DNA of 64,000 nt from the NCBI GenBank assembly GCA_018265615.1, contig JABLYX010000019.1, positions 1 to 64,000 of the forward strand, in the 5' to 3' direction. The notes below the pieces were generated by a model. The model did not search any database. It was not told the origin of the DNA and saw only the letters and a program-made list of their open reading frames with translations. Below are positions 35,462-43,273 of the stretch, piece by piece (positions within the stretch are counted from its first letter, which is position 1; every line of letters begins with the position of its first letter). Source of the stretch: Lentisphaeria bacterium (GTDB lineage: Bacteria > Verrucomicrobiota > Lentisphaeria > Victivallales > Victivallaceae). The translations under genes were made by a program, and so were the position numbers.

Positions 35462-35496
35462 CAGGTGACGGCGGCCGCAACGGCCGCCGTCACCTG
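35462..35496. terminator. Strong hairpin between convergent genes
   Basis: A perfect 15-bp stem, CAGGTGACGGCGGCC with its complement, has a 5 nt loop. On the minus strand it is followed by CTTTT; on the plus strand there is no T run. It probably ends the small gene at 35524-35622 and may also stop the DA1-like transcript. Confidence 0.7.
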
Positions 35497-35523
35497 TAAT
35501 CGCAGCTGTCCCGGCCGGACCGG

Positions 35524-35622
35524 TTACTCTCCGCGTTTCGCGCGCTTCTCGGCGCGCTTTTCCTTCAGAGTTTTGGCAGGGGCCTTCTTGACATCTTTCT
35601 TCACATCGTGACTTTTGCTCAT
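35524..35622 (-). CDS. 32-residue lysine-rich small protein
   Basis: A short frame of 32 codons encodes MSKSHDVKKDVKKAPAKT followed by LKEKRAEKRAKRGE. It has a near-perfect AAGGAGGTG ribosome site 5 nt before the ATG, and a strong hairpin follows 28 nt after the stop. About 40 percent of residues are Lys or Arg, spaced as in an amphipathic or nucleic-acid-binding helix. The dedicated ribosome site and terminator argue for real expression. Function is unknown; a ribosome- or RNA-associated role is only inference. Confidence 0.75.
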   Translation of the reverse strand: MSKSHDVKKDVKKAPAKTLKEKRAEKRAKRGE

Positions 35623-35734
35623 GGAACACCTCCTTCTGGTTTCTGAACGAACATTACTAAGATACCACCGTCTCCGGCAATGTCAAGCGTTCATCGCCTG
35701 AAATGCGCCGCAACAGCCGCAAACCGGATGAATA

Positions 35735-36697
35735 TCACATCAACCCTCCCGGCAATGTCGCGTTCACCGTCAGAAATGCGATGTAACAGCCGTAAAGCAG
35801 CAGCAGCAGCGCGCCCTCCCGGCGAACCACCCTTCTGCCGGTCATCATGAACGGCAGCAGCAAAACCGTCGAAAACAGCAGGACGCCCCAGTCGACCGCC
35901 GAGATTCCGGCGGCGGAAACCGGCCGGATCAGCGGCGCAACGCCCATGATCCCGAGCGTATTGAACATGTTCGAACCGACCACGTTGCCGACCGCGATAT
36001 CCTGCTCCCCGCGGCAGGCGGCGACGATGCTTGTCGCAAGCTCCGGCAGGCTGGTTCCGACCGCGACGATCGTAAGGCCGATCACAGCTTCGGAGAGACC
36101 GGCCATGCGGCCGAGCCCGACCGCGCCGTCCACCATGAGTTTCCCGCCGAGCACCAGCGCGGCGAGCCCGCCGAGCACAAGGAGGATGCTGAGCCAGAAC
36201 GGCCGCGCCTTCGTCTGCGTGGCTTCCTCCGGCGGCGGCGCGTTCATGCGCTTCTCCATGCGGATGTTCACAAGGAGGTACGCGATGAGCCCGGCGAAGA
36301 AAATCCCCCCGGTGATCCGGCTGAAGCCGCCGAGGAGACACCCGGCCGCCGCCATGGCCACGGTCGCGCCGATCAGGATCGGCATATCGAACCTTATGAC
36401 CTTGCGGTGCACGGCAAGCGGCGTAATCACCGCCGAAAGGCCGAGAATCAGCGCAATGTTGCAGATATTCGAACCGACCACGTTGCCGATGCTGATGTCC
36501 CCGGAGCCGGCAAGCGCGGCCTGCACGCTGACCACAAGCTCCGGCGCACTTGTGGCAAACGCGACCAGCGTAAGCCCGATGATGAGCGGGGAAACACCGA
36601 AGCCGGCCGCGATCGACACGCCGCCCCTGACCAGGAATTCCGCTCCGAAATAGAGCAATACAACGCCGGCGGCAAGCAGGAGAATGATGGTAAGCAT
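35735..36697 (-). CDS. Calcium/sodium antiporter (CaCA, YrbG-type)
   Basis: This 320-residue protein has ten hydrophobic segments and two inverted alpha repeats typical of the cation/Ca exchanger superfamily: GLTLVAFATSAPELVVSV with GNVVGSNICNIALILG, and GLTIVAVGTSLPELATSI with GNVVGSNMFNTLGIMG. The conserved Glu of each SxPEL is present. It exports Ca2+ in exchange for Na+ (or K+) at the inner membrane. It starts 1 nt after the flavoprotein gene stop, so the two are co-transcribed. Confidence 0.93.
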   Translation of the reverse strand: MLTIILLLAAGVVLLYFGAEFLVRGGVSIAAGFGVSPLIIGLTLVAFATSAPELVVSVQAALAGSGDISIGNVVGSNICNIALILGLSAVITPLAVHRKVIRFDMPILIGATVAMAAAGCLLGGFSRITGGIFFAGLIAYLLVNIRMEKRMNAPPPEEATQTKARPFWLSILLVLGGLAALVLGGKLMVDGAVGLGRMAGLSEAVIGLTIVAVGTSLPELATSIVAACRGEQDIAVGNVVGSNMFNTLGIMGVAPLIRPVSAAGISAVDWGVLLFSTVLLLPFMMTGRRVVRREGALLLLLYGCYIAFLTVNATLPGGLM

Positions 36698-36698
36698 A

Positions 36699-37322
36699 TC
36701 AGAACTCCGCCGCGAGCGCCGCAATCTCCGCGCGGGCGGCCGCTTCGTTCTTTGCGAGAAGCTCTCTGCCGAGGTTCGTCCCCTCGAGCGAAATGAACTC
36801 CGCGTCGAGCCCGTTGAATTCCGCCCAGAAGCGGAGATAGGGCCGCAGATGATCGAGCTTCTGCGCCTCCGGCGTGTCGTAAACGCTCCCTGCCGCGCAG
36901 AGAAAGAGCGCCTTTTTCCCGCCGAGCAGCGGAAGATACCCCTTCTCCGGATCGACGCCGAAGCTCCAGCCCGCCTGCGTGACCCGGTCGATCCACTGCT
37001 TCAGGAAACAGGGCATGGAGAAGTTCCACATCGGCGTGCTCAGCACGAGGCGGTCGGCCCTCTTCAGCTGTTCGAACGAGACGCGCGCGGCGTTCCACTC
37101 GCCCGCCTCGGCGCCGTCGAGCGCGATGCCGCGTCCGGACTTGAACTTCGCCGCCGCGCCGGCCTCCCCGAAGCGCGGCTGCCGGACCGCGCCGATGTCG
37201 ATCTCCTCGATGGTGTAATCCGGATTCCGTTTCAGGAACGCGGCGATGAACTCTTTCGCGAGCCGCCGCGAATGCGAACGTTCGAGCCGCGGGGAAACCG
37301 CGACATGCAACAGGGTCTTCAT
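36699..37322 (-). CDS. FMN-dependent NADH-quinone/azo reductase-like flavoprotein
   Basis: This 207-residue flavodoxin-like fold protein resembles AzoR/MdaB. The phosphate loop is AVSPRLERSHSRRLAKEF, the FMN contact STPMWNFSMPCFLKQWIDRV and the dimethylbenzene contact CAAGSVYD. Such enzymes reduce quinones or azo dyes by two electrons. It is the first gene of a pair with the Ca/Na antiporter. Confidence 0.88.
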   Translation of the reverse strand: MKTLLHVAVSPRLERSHSRRLAKEFIAAFLKRNPDYTIEEIDIGAVRQPRFGEAGAAAKFKSGRGIALDGAEAGEWNAARVSFEQLKRADRLVLSTPMWNFSMPCFLKQWIDRVTQAGWSFGVDPEKGYLPLLGGKKALFLCAAGSVYDTPEAQKLDHLRPYLRFWAEFNGLDAEFISLEGTNLGRELLAKNEAAARAEIAALAAEF

Positions 37323-37360
37323 GATTCGATTGCCTCTCCTTGTTGAATGGGAACCAACCA

Positions 37361-37388
37361 AGTATACCACAAATCCGGGAAAATTCAA
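37361..37388 (-). promoter_or_regulatory. Promoter of the flavoprotein-antiporter operon
   Basis: On the minus strand TTGAAT (37388-37383) and TATACT (37366-37361) are 16 bp apart, about 40 nt before the start at 37322. Confidence 0.5.
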
Positions 37389-37445
37389 TCGCCGGGGATG
37401 GCAATTTCGGAAGATCGAAGTATATTATGCATCACACCGGAGAGC

Positions 37446-38948
37446 ATGAGGCTCCCCGGTTCGAAGACGCTCTTCATGCCGAACCGTATTTTTTCTAAAA
37501 TTCCCGGCTATTTCAGCCGCCGCCAGTTCTTTGAACCGGGCGGGTACCGTGAAATCTGGAAGATCGCGTGGCCGCTCGTCGTCCTGAACGCGAGCAACAC
37601 GGTCATGATGATCACGAACCGCGTGTTCATCGCGCAGAGCTCCTCCGAGGAGATCGCCGCGGCGATGCCGGCCGGGCAGATGTTCTTCACGCTGATGGCG
37701 TTCTTCCTCATCACCACAAGCTTCACGGCGACAATCGTGGCGCAGTACCACGGCTCGCGCGACAGCGCGGGGTGCGTCCGCGCGGCGTGGAACGGCTTCT
37801 ACTTCGGCACGGCGGTCGCGGCGCTGCTCGCGTTCCTGCTCCCGGCGGGCGGTTTCTGGATCATCATGCACAACGGCCACTCCCCGCTCATCGCGATGCA
37901 CGAGGCGGATTACTTCGTCGCGATGGCGCCGTGCGCGGGCTTCACCTGCATGGAGACCGCGCTGCTCTCGTTCTTCACGGGGCGCGGCAAAACCGCGCTC
38001 GTGGCGGGGATCAAAGTCACGGGGTGCATCGTCAGCATTCCCCTGAACTACATCCTGATCTTCGGTAAATTCGGGCTGCCCGCGCTCGGCATCCTCGGCG
38101 CGGGGCTGGCGAACTCGTTCGCGAACCTGTGCACGCTGCTCATCGCGATGGCGTTCTTCCTTTCGGTACGGCAGTCGGAGTATCCGACCCGGAGCAATAA
38201 GAAGCTCGAATGGAAGTTCATCTCCAAGCTCCTGCGGTTCGGAATGCCCGCCGGATTCCAGACCTTCCTGCGCAACGCGGCCTTCGCGGTCGTGGTCATG
38301 ATGATCGGCAAGCTCGGCGACGAAGAGCTTGCCGCGACCAGCATCGCACTTTCGATCAACATGATCGGCAACATGCCGATGATCGGGCTCATGGATGCGA
38401 CCAGCGTGATCACCGGGCAGTACATCGGCCGGCGGAGGCTGCTGGTCGTCGAACACATCTCCGGGCGCTCGTGGCGGATGCTGATGTGCTGGACGCTGAC
38501 GATGGGGATCCTCTACGTGCTCGCGCCGGAACTCCTGATCAGGCTCTTCGGCTCGCGCAATTCAAGCTCGGCGACGATGAACATGCCGGAGGTTATCGAT
38601 TATGCGGTCACGGTCCTGCGCTACGCGGCGGTCTTCAACATCCTCGACGCGACCCGGTTCATCGCGATGGGCAGCCTGCGCGGAGCGGGCGACACGACCG
38701 TGCCGCTCTGGATCGGCATGGCGACCTCGTGGCTGATCCAGATTCCGGGAACCGTGCTGCTGGTCTATGTGTTCCATGCGAGCATCGGCGCGGTCTGGGC
38801 GCTCATCACGTTCTATATCGCGGTCGACGCCGCGCTGATGGTCTGGCGCCGGCGCTCCGGCGCGTGGAAGAAAATCAAGCTCATCGACCTGCCGCCCGCC
38901 TCGCCCGAAAAAGAGCTGCGCGAATATCCGGAGGACGCTCTGACATGA
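37446..38948 (+). CDS. MATE-family efflux transporter
   Basis: About 500 residues with twelve hydrophobic segments in two six-helix halves, typical of the MATE (NorM/DinF) family. Visible motifs are IWKIAWPLVVLNASNTVMMI, the loop GRGKTALVAG and the second half FGMPAGFQTFLRN with GSLRGAGDT. Start chosen at ATG 37446 (GGAG nearby); ATG 37476 is also possible. The stop overlaps the next gene's start by 4 nt (ATGA), so the two transporters are coupled. Substrate not predictable. Confidence 0.9.
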   Translation: MRLPGSKTLFMPNRIFSKIPGYFSRRQFFEPGGYREIWKIAWPLVVLNASNTVMMITNRVFIAQSSSEEIAAAMPAGQMFFTLMAFFLITTSFTATIVAQYHGSRDSAGCVRAAWNGFYFGTAVAALLAFLLPAGGFWIIMHNGHSPLIAMHEADYFVAMAPCAGFTCMETALLSFFTGRGKTALVAGIKVTGCIVSIPLNYILIFGKFGLPALGILGAGLANSFANLCTLLIAMAFFLSVRQSEYPTRSNKKLEWKFISKLLRFGMPAGFQTFLRNAAFAVVVMMIGKLGDEELAATSIALSINMIGNMPMIGLMDATSVITGQYIGRRRLLVVEHISGRSWRMLMCWTLTMGILYVLAPELLIRLFGSRNSSSATMNMPEVIDYAVTVLRYAAVFNILDATRFIAMGSLRGAGDTTVPLWIGMATSWLIQIPGTVLLVYVFHASIGAVWALITFYIAVDAALMVWRRRSGAWKKIKLIDLPPASPEKELREYPEDALT

Positions 38949-40252
38949 TCCGCAAACAGCCCCTGACCGCCGCGCAGCGCGAAGCGTCGCAGCATAATTA
39001 CAACATCTTCAGCCTCATCAACGGGCTCTCCTACATGTGCCTCGGAGAGACGGTGCTGATCCTGCTCGCGGTGCGGCTCGGCTGCCCGGACTACATCGTT
39101 TCGACGCTCGGGGCGATGATCTATTTCGGCTTCCTGCTGCTGCCGCTCGGAAAAATCGTCACGGCCCGGACCGGGGCCGCCCGCAGCCAGTCGATCTTCT
39201 GGGTCGCGCGGAACGCGGCGGCGCTGCTGGTCGCCGGAGCCGCGCTCGTGAGCCTTGCCGGCTTCCGCGAAACGGCGATGGGGCTGCTGCTGATCGGGGC
39301 GTTCTTCTTCTACGGCTTCCGCGCGGCGGGCGTCGTGATGTCGCAGCCGCTGGTCGGAAACATCACAACCGACGCCGACCGCGGCAGGGTCATCGGCATC
39401 AGCACAGGACTCTTCTACGTCTCCTGCCTCGTGGCGCTCGTGACGATCAGCCTGCTGCTGAAGCTCAGCGACAGCCTCGGGATGCTGACCGGGATCATCG
39501 TCACCGGCGCGCTGTGCGGCTTCACCTCGTCGCGCTTCATCAACCGCATCGACGAGACCGAAAGCATCCGCGACTCGGCCCGGAAGCCGATCGGCGGGGA
39601 GTTCCGCAAGGTGCTGCGCGACAAATCGCTGCTGCGGCTGCTCGCGGCCGGCTTCTCGATCAACCTCGCGGTCATCATGCTGATCCCGATTTCGATGCTC
39701 GCGCTGAAGCGCGGCTGCGGAGTCAGCGACACGGAGGCATTGCTTTACGCGCTCGTCCAGTTCGGCGCAAGCGCGGTCGCGTCGTTCCTGTCGGGGAAGG
39801 TCGCCAATACGATCGGCCCGCGCAAAACGATGCTCTACGCCTACACGCTGCTGCTCGCGGCCGGCGCGGTCTGGCTCGTTGCCCCGGCGCAGTTCAACCC
39901 GTACTATATGATCCTGCCGTTCCTGATCGCGGGGAGCACGTACATCGGAACCACGAACTCGGTCACGCACTATTTCCTGCAGACCGTCCCGGAGGAACGC
40001 CGCGTGGCAAGCTCGATGTTCATCGCCGTCATCAACGGCGCGGGCGCGGGCATCATCGGCATGCTGCTGGCCGGGACGCTGCTCGACTTCAGCGCCGGGT
40101 TCGCGCCGGAGGGGAACGCGCTTTACGGCTACCGGATCTACTTCGCGGTTTCGACGCTCCTGCTCTCCGCCGGGGTGTGGGTCATCGGCCGCCTTGCGCC
40201 GCTCCCGCTCGAAAAGCGGAAGATCAAAAAGAGCTGGAACGAAACCGTCTGA
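38945..40252 (+). CDS. MFS-like transporter
   Basis: This 435-residue protein begins at the ATGA overlap with the MATE gene. It has about twelve hydrophobic segments in two halves linked by a basic loop (NRIDETESIRDSARKPIGGEFRKVLRDKS). The first helix region is preceded by the soluble QREASQHNYNIFSLINGLSY. Fold and size fit a divergent major facilitator. Substrate is unknown. It ends 3 nt before the convergent MarR gene. Confidence 0.8.
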   Translation: MIRKQPLTAAQREASQHNYNIFSLINGLSYMCLGETVLILLAVRLGCPDYIVSTLGAMIYFGFLLLPLGKIVTARTGAARSQSIFWVARNAAALLVAGAALVSLAGFRETAMGLLLIGAFFFYGFRAAGVVMSQPLVGNITTDADRGRVIGISTGLFYVSCLVALVTISLLLKLSDSLGMLTGIIVTGALCGFTSSRFINRIDETESIRDSARKPIGGEFRKVLRDKSLLRLLAAGFSINLAVIMLIPISMLALKRGCGVSDTEALLYALVQFGASAVASFLSGKVANTIGPRKTMLYAYTLLLAAGAVWLVAPAQFNPYYMILPFLIAGSTYIGTTNSVTHYFLQTVPEERRVASSMFIAVINGAGAGIIGMLLAGTLLDFSAGFAPEGNALYGYRIYFAVSTLLLSAGVWVIGRLAPLPLEKRKIKKSWNETV

Positions 40253-40255
40253 GCC

Positions 40256-40720
40256 TCACCGGCGGCCGGGAGCCGCAGGGAGGCCCTTCTCGAACGCCTC
40301 CTGGTATTTGACCGAGGTTTCGACCAGCGCCTCGAGCTCGGCGGCGGAGAGCGCCTCCATCGCTGCGATTTCAAACGAAGTCACCTCGTCGAGCACCTCC
40401 GAAGCGAACGCCCGCCCTTCCCCGGTCAGGGTCACGATCTTGCGGCGGCGGTCGGTTTCATGCGGCGTGCGGCAGAGATATCCGCGCTTCTCGAGCTGGT
40501 CGAGCGTGACGGTCATGGTCTGCCGCAGCATGTTCACCTGGTCCGCGAGGACCGCCGGCTCATCGCCCTCCGGATTGCGCAGCAGGTGCTCAAGCACCCA
40601 GAGCGTATTGATGGAAATATCCCACTTCTTCAGCAGCCGGCAGTAGTTCCGGTCGAGCTTGTACCAACTGTCCATGAACCGCCTGTGCTGGCGGATCGCA
40701 TATGCCCTGTCAACATCCAT
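40256..40720 (-). CDS. MarR-family transcriptional regulator
   Basis: This 154-residue protein has the MarR winged helix: INTLWVLEHLLRNPEG, LADQVNMLRQTMTVTLDQLEKRGYLCR and the wing HETDRRRKIVTLTGEGRA. It overlaps the 3' end of the MATE gene by 11 nt on the same strand, so it is probably an autoregulated repressor of the MATE-MarR operon. A fitting operator lies at 42070-42094. Confidence 0.92.
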   Translation of the reverse strand: MDVDRAYAIRQHRRFMDSWYKLDRNYCRLLKKWDISINTLWVLEHLLRNPEGDEPAVLADQVNMLRQTMTVTLDQLEKRGYLCRTPHETDRRRKIVTLTGEGRAFASEVLDEVTSFEIAAMEALSAAELEALVETSVKYQEAFEKGLPAAPGRR

Positions 40721-42032
40721 TCAGAACCCTCACGCTGCCCGCTTCGTACCGTCGCCGCAGGAAAAGCAGCAGCAGTCCGAAGAGGAAAACCCTTGAAACC
40801 GGCATCGCCGCCCAGACTCCGTCGAGCCCGAAGAACAGCGGCAGCACCAGCAGACACAACGGCAATATACAGAAAGAATCGCCGTAAATCAAGACCGAAG
40901 CCGGAATAATCCGCCCCGAAGCCTGAAAATAAACGCTTCCGACCCGGACCACGCCGAGCAGCAGGAACGCCGAGGAGCCGATCAGGAGCCCGCGCGCGGC
41001 CTCCGCCGCCGCCTCCCCTTCGAGCCCCATGCTCCACGGCACGAAGCGGCAGGCGACCATGGAGCCGGCCATCATCACGATGCCGAGCAGAAATGCCGCC
41101 ACCATGCCGTAGCTGCCGATCCGGTGCCCGCGCCTGCGGCGGCCGCCGCCGAAAAAATAGCTCACGAGCGGCTGGATGCCGGCTCCCATGCCGGTCATGA
41201 GCATGGAACCCATCGATTCGACCGTGCTGATGACCGTGTACGCCGCCAGCGCCGCGACGCCGCCGTAGGCGAGGCTCTGCCAGTTGTGGAAGAACAGCAT
41301 CGCGCCGATCGAGAGCTGATTGCCGAAGGTCGGGACTCCGAGCGTCAGAACCCGCAGGCAGCTTCGCGAAAAGCGCATCTCGGAGAACCGGACCCGCAGC
41401 CCCGCGTTTTTCGTGAAGAAGTAGCCGAGCGAACACGCCATCGCCATCCCCTGCGCCAGCACCGTCGCGACAGCCGCGCCGGTCACTCCCCAGCCGAGCA
41501 CCATCATGAAGAAAGCGTCAAGCACAATGTTCGCAACCAGCCCGACCACGACGAGCCACATCGCCAGCACAGGCCGCCCGTCATTGCGGATCGCGGTCAT
41601 GAGCCCCATCGCAACCATCTGCATGACGCCCGCGGCAAGCAGGATCGCCGTGTATGCGTATGCGTCCGGCAGCAGCTCCGCCGTCGCGCCGGAACCGGTC
41701 AGCAGCGGCCCGAGCACCGGGATGACGAGAAGCGGGAGCAGCCCCCCCGCCGCAAGCTCCATCAGCAGCATCCGGTTGAAGAAGCGGTTCGCTCCGGCGA
41801 GGTTCCCGCAGCCCCGCTCCTGCGAAATCATGATCCCCGCGCCGGTGCCGATCAGGTCGCCGATGCCGTAGACCAGCATCACGACCGGAAACGCCAGCGT
41901 AATCGCCGCCAGCCCCTTCTCACCCGTCGTGATCCCGACGAAAAAGATGTCCACGATGCTGTAGACCCCCGCAATCAGCATCCCCAGCATCGACGGGGTG
42001 ATGTAACGGAAAAACAGCTTCAGGTCGCTCAT
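40710..42032 (-). CDS. MATE-family efflux transporter (MepA-like)
   Basis: This 440-residue twelve-helix protein resembles the MepA/DinF branch: YITPSMLGMLIAGVYSIVDIFFVG at the start, RFFNRMLLM, and MGAGIQPLVSYFFGGGRRRRG in the second half. MepA-type exporters remove cationic drugs and are often paired with a MarR repressor (mepRA). The downstream MarR overlap matches that arrangement. Confidence 0.92.
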   Translation of the reverse strand: MSDLKLFFRYITPSMLGMLIAGVYSIVDIFFVGITTGEKGLAAITLAFPVVMLVYGIGDLIGTGAGIMISQERGCGNLAGANRFFNRMLLMELAAGGLLPLLVIPVLGPLLTGSGATAELLPDAYAYTAILLAAGVMQMVAMGLMTAIRNDGRPVLAMWLVVVGLVANIVLDAFFMMVLGWGVTGAAVATVLAQGMAMACSLGYFFTKNAGLRVRFSEMRFSRSCLRVLTLGVPTFGNQLSIGAMLFFHNWQSLAYGGVAALAAYTVISTVESMGSMLMTGMGAGIQPLVSYFFGGGRRRRGHRIGSYGMVAAFLLGIVMMAGSMVACRFVPWSMGLEGEAAAEAARGLLIGSSAFLLLGVVRVGSVYFQASGRIIPASVLIYGDSFCILPLCLLVLPLFFGLDGVWAAMPVSRVFLFGLLLLFLRRRYEAGSVRVLNGC

Positions 42033-42069
42033 ACGGTCCTCACGGCTCCTTTAAACAAGTCAAATTATT

Positions 42070-42094
42070 GATTATATCGGTTTGTAATATAATC
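42070..42094. promoter_or_regulatory. Candidate MarR operator
   Basis: GATTATAT (42070-42077) and ATATAATC (42087-42094) form a perfect 8-bp inverted repeat with a 9-bp centre. It covers the predicted -10 of the MATE promoter, as expected for a MarR repressor site. Confidence 0.55.
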
Positions 42095-42113
42095 TGATTG
42101 ATCATAAATTCAA
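42086..42113 (-). promoter_or_regulatory. Predicted promoter of the MATE-MarR operon
   Basis: On the minus strand TTGAAT (42113-42108) and TATATT (42091-42086) are 16 bp apart and lie about 55-80 nt before the MATE start. Confidence 0.55.
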
Positions 42114-42150
42114 GTATTATCAGGATGAAAATGCGGGAATTATTTTTTTT

Positions 42151-42218
42151 CGAAAATAAATTATTCCGCTCTTGCTTTTTCATCGGTTCTGCATCATAAT
42201 TAATTTACGAAAATAAAT
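42151..42218 (+). promoter_or_regulatory. LacI-gene promoter with flanking direct repeats
   Basis: TTGCTT (42172-42177) and CATAAT (42195-42200), 17 bp apart, form a plausible promoter. The 11-mer CGAAAATAAAT occurs at 42151-42161 and 42208-42218 on either side, 57 bp apart. It could be a looping operator for autoregulation. Confidence 0.4.
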
Positions 42219-42235
42219 CACCGAAGGAGCCGAAA

Positions 42236-43273
42236 ATGGCAAGACATAAAAAAGAGATCAACATCAAGCTGGTGGCGGAGGAAGCGGGGGTCTCCCTCGC
42301 GACGGTGTCGCGCGTGATCAACAACCGGACCGACGTGAGCGAGGCGATGCGCCGCAAGGTTTCCGCCGTGGTGGAAAAGTTCAATTTCGCGCCGACCAAG
42401 GGCAGCGAGCGCCGGTTCAACATCGGCGTCATCGTGGTGATGGACACGTCGCTCGTGAACGAGTACATCTCGCAGGTGCTCGACGGCGTGGCCGATTACA
42501 GCGACGGGGGCCTGCTCGACGTGACGGTGATCTTCTACCGCATCGCGCCGGACGCGAAGCCGCTGCTGCAATTGATCCGTGAACGGCGCTGCGACGCGGT
42601 CGTGCTGTTCCCGCCGGAACGGGTCACGGAACAGATTCCGCAGCTTATCGAAGCCGAAATACCGGTCATGCTGGTCAACGGCAACACGAGCGCCCCGAAG
42701 ATGGGGTTCCTGAACAACGAATCCTACACCGGGGCGGTCAAGGCGATGGAGCATCTCGCGAAGTGCGGCCACCGGAACATCGGCTTCCTCTGCAACGCGC
42801 TCGAAAACAGCGAGAACCACCAGCAGCGGCTGCAGGGCTACCTCGACGTGATGGCGCGGATCAACCCGGACCGCAGAACGCAGTGGATCGTCCCGCATCA
42901 GCCTACTCCCGAGACGACCGAAGCCGGCTACAACCAGTGCATGCAGCTGCTGCTGACCTGCCCGGAAGTGACCGCGATCTTCTGCACGAACGACGAAATG
43001 GCGGTCGGCGCGGTCAAGGCGTGCTGGGATTCGAAGCTGCGGGTTCCGGAGGATATCTCCATCGTCGGCTTCGACGACATCCCGTACGGCCGCTATCTGC
43101 ACCCGGCGCTGACCACGGTCAAACAGCCGCTGACCGAATTCGGCTACCGCGCCGTAAAGTACCTCGACGAGCTGCTGAAAAACCGGCGGGACGACCTGCC
43201 GTGCGAGACGATGGGGACCAGCCTGGTCATCCGCGATTCCGTCATGAACATAACCGGGGAGAAACAACCATGA
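42236..43273 (+). CDS. LacI-family regulator of the glycan locus
   Basis: This 345-residue protein has an N-terminal LacI helix-turn-helix (IKLVAEEAGVSLATVSRVINNRTDVSEAMRRKV) and a periplasmic-binding-like effector domain (CDAVVLFPPERVTEQIPQ, HRNIGFLCN, AIFCTNDEMAVGAVKA, IVGFDDIPYGRYLHPALTTVKQP). The ribosome site is AAGGAG. Its stop overlaps the glycosidase start by 4 nt. It probably senses a sugar released by that pathway, with candidate operator repeats just upstream. Confidence 0.93.
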   Translation: MARHKKEINIKLVAEEAGVSLATVSRVINNRTDVSEAMRRKVSAVVEKFNFAPTKGSERRFNIGVIVVMDTSLVNEYISQVLDGVADYSDGGLLDVTVIFYRIAPDAKPLLQLIRERRCDAVVLFPPERVTEQIPQLIEAEIPVMLVNGNTSAPKMGFLNNESYTGAVKAMEHLAKCGHRNIGFLCNALENSENHQQRLQGYLDVMARINPDRRTQWIVPHQPTPETTEAGYNQCMQLLLTCPEVTAIFCTNDEMAVGAVKACWDSKLRVPEDISIVGFDDIPYGRYLHPALTTVKQPLTEFGYRAVKYLDELLKNRRDDLPCETMGTSLVIRDSVMNITGEKQP

